Positions 63,047-64,000 of a DNA stretch of 64,000 nt are shown piece by piece (positions within the stretch are counted from its first letter, which is position 1; each line of letters starts with the position of its first letter). The notes under the pieces were generated by a model. That model made no database searches, was not told the DNA's origin, and saw only the letters and a list, made by a program, of their open reading frames with translations. Position numbers and translations under genes: made by a program. Source of the DNA: Dyadobacter psychrotolerans (lineage in GTDB: Bacteria; Bacteroidota; Bacteroidia; Cytophagales; Spirosomataceae); assembly GCF_004349265.1 (NCBI RefSeq), contig NZ_SMFL01000001.1, forward strand, positions 558,001 to 622,000, read 5' to 3'.

Positions 63047-64000
63047 TTAAGGTTTCACATAAGCCTTAATCGCAGCTCCCAGCAGCGCATACCCTTTCGC
63101 GTTAGGATGCAGGCCATCAGAAAAAAGCGATTCGTCAATTTTACCATCGGTCTTCAAAAATACGGTTCCGGGATTTAAGTATCCAACGTTCTGTTCTCCT
63201 GTCAGCTGAGCCAGTTTCGCGTTCAATTGTACAATACGTTCTTCCTGGTTTCGCCGCGGGTATATTCCGGTCATTACGATAGAAGCCTGAGGCTGGCGAA
63301 ATTTCATAGCTTCGATCAGTAGTTTCCAGCCGGCAACAATTTCTTCATCTGTATTGTATTGCAGATTATTTGTGCCGATGTTAATAAAAATCTGGTTCGC
63401 ATGAAATCCGTCCAGCTCACCGTGATAAACTCTCCACAAAACATTCTCTATTCTATCCCAGCCATAGGCAAGATTCGAAACCTTTATTTTTCCATAAGTG
63501 TCTTCCCACGATTCCTGTCCAACTCCCTTTGGGCCTTTTGGCAAACCACCCCAAAAGTGCGTAATTGAATTGCCTATCAAAATTGTTTTCGGCGCTGTTT
63601 TTTTATTTAGTTCAAGAATTTCACGATGCCTAACCTCCCAATCATAGTTATTGAGTTCGCGCAGCTGAGTTCTTGGAATTGTTGTGACCCCTTCACCTGC
63701 TTCTTCATGGAGTATTTTTCTTAAATGTTTTTCATAACCTTCTGCATAACGCATCATCCCCAGATCCGTCGGATGTGTTCCGTCCACCATCGTTTCAATA
63801 TCCTGGTTAAATGCATCTTTGGGAATGATGTACAAATCTTCAACTCCTTCCGATTTAAGCTGTGCAAAGACCTCCTCTACCACCTGATTGATCTCCTGAT
63901 AATAACCTCTTCGCTGTGGATTGATCTCGCCATCCGTACAGCCGGGATGTTCCGCCAAAACGATAGGCGTTTCCGGTCTTTTCTTTCGCAATGTCCGAAC
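63047..64000 (-). CDS. SGNH/GDSL hydrolase, possibly tandem-domain (cut by the window edge)
   Basis: The reading frame is open to the window end, so the true start lies outside. The part seen (about 317 codons) holds the rear of a first SGNH domain, ending in VDGTHPTDLGMMRYA (the catalytic Asp-His pair), and then a complete second SGNH domain: ILIGNSITHFWGG (nucleophilic Ser block I), NLAYGWDRI, FINIGTNNLQYN (block III) and FSDGLHPNAKGYALLG (block V Asp-His). SGNH enzymes remove acetyl or other ester groups from sugars and glycans. A tandem arrangement of two such domains is unusual. The TTG at 63991 is not taken as the start because the frame continues. Confidence 0.85.
   Translation of the reverse strand, partial: VRTLRKKRPETPIVLAEHPGCTDGEINPQRRGYYQEINQVVEEVFAQLKSEGVEDLYIIPKDAFNQDIETMVDGTHPTDLGMMRYAEGYEKHLRKILHEEAGEGVTTIPRTQLRELNNYDWEVRHREILELNKKTAPKTILIGNSITHFWGGLPKGPKGVGQESWEDTYGKIKVSNLAYGWDRIENVLWRVYHGELDGFHANQIFINIGTNNLQYNTDEEIVAGWKLLIEAMKFRQPQASIVMTGIYPRRNQEERIVQLNAKLAQLTGEQNVGYLNPGTVFLKTDGKIDESLFSDGLHPNAKGYALLGAAIKAYVKP

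Overview
The window comes from a Bacteroidota chromosome, most likely the Cytophagales (a Dyadobacter- or Spirosoma-like bacterium). The pointers are a SusC/SusD pair, promoters of the TTTG-N19-20-TAnnTTTG type, scarce Shine-Dalgarno sequences, many secreted proteins whose signal peptide ends in AQ, and a sulfate-assimilation cluster with an APS-type reductase. Genus level is inference. No rRNA, tRNA, CRISPR array or intact insertion sequence was seen.

Region 1 (1-21,012) is a polysaccharide/glycoside utilisation locus: SusC, SusD, a secreted protein with an FMN-attachment motif, a secreted FAD oxidoreductase with a carbohydrate-binding-like front domain, ApbE (which attaches FMN covalently), an 860-residue secreted protein with an alpha/alpha-toroid-like C-terminal half, a sodium:solute symporter, two tandem GH2 glycosidases and a second FAD oxidoreductase without a signal peptide. 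A reverse-strand PIN toxin/antitoxin pair sits in the middle. FMN acceptor, ApbE and FAD enzyme together suggest an envelope redox chain coupled to glycan use; this is the window's best candidate for an undescribed system.

Region 2 (21,091-31,172) begins with a frameshifted Rpn-type nuclease. It continues with assimilatory sulfur metabolism: TauE/SafE permease with a Met8-like N-terminal remnant, O-succinylhomoserine sulfhydrylase, APS reductase, ATP sulfurylase CysD and CysN, siroheme sulfite reductase with an unusual C-terminal domain, and uroporphyrinogen-III methyltransferase. A consensus-like promoter followed by a 24-bp perfect palindrome sits in front of the cluster. Heptad AGCTAAT-like repeats lie directly before several start codons.

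Region 3 (31,175-40,847) carries two LpxL-like acyltransferases and a heptosyltransferase-like GT9 (lipid A/LPS), the two agmatine-to-putrescine enzymes (AguB and AguA, separated by about 4.3 kb), a Tat-signal aminotransferase, an AEC permease and a sterol-desaturase-family protein. An 819-bp gap at 35,441-36,259 holds two candidate structured RNAs.

Region 4 (41,294-64,000) is mixed housekeeping and envelope biology: flippase, GH25 lysozyme-like protein, 2OG-Fe(II) oxygenase, ChrA transporter, a GH3 plus beta-lactamase fusion, M28 peptidase, trehalase with an odd start, PhzF, EamA exporter, OmpA-like protein, Pth, PyrR, a secreted unknown, ArgS, glutathione peroxidase, MenA, a HigB/HigA-type module with an apparent operator, and an SGNH hydrolase cut by the window edge. 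All calls come from reading the sequence; no database search was run.
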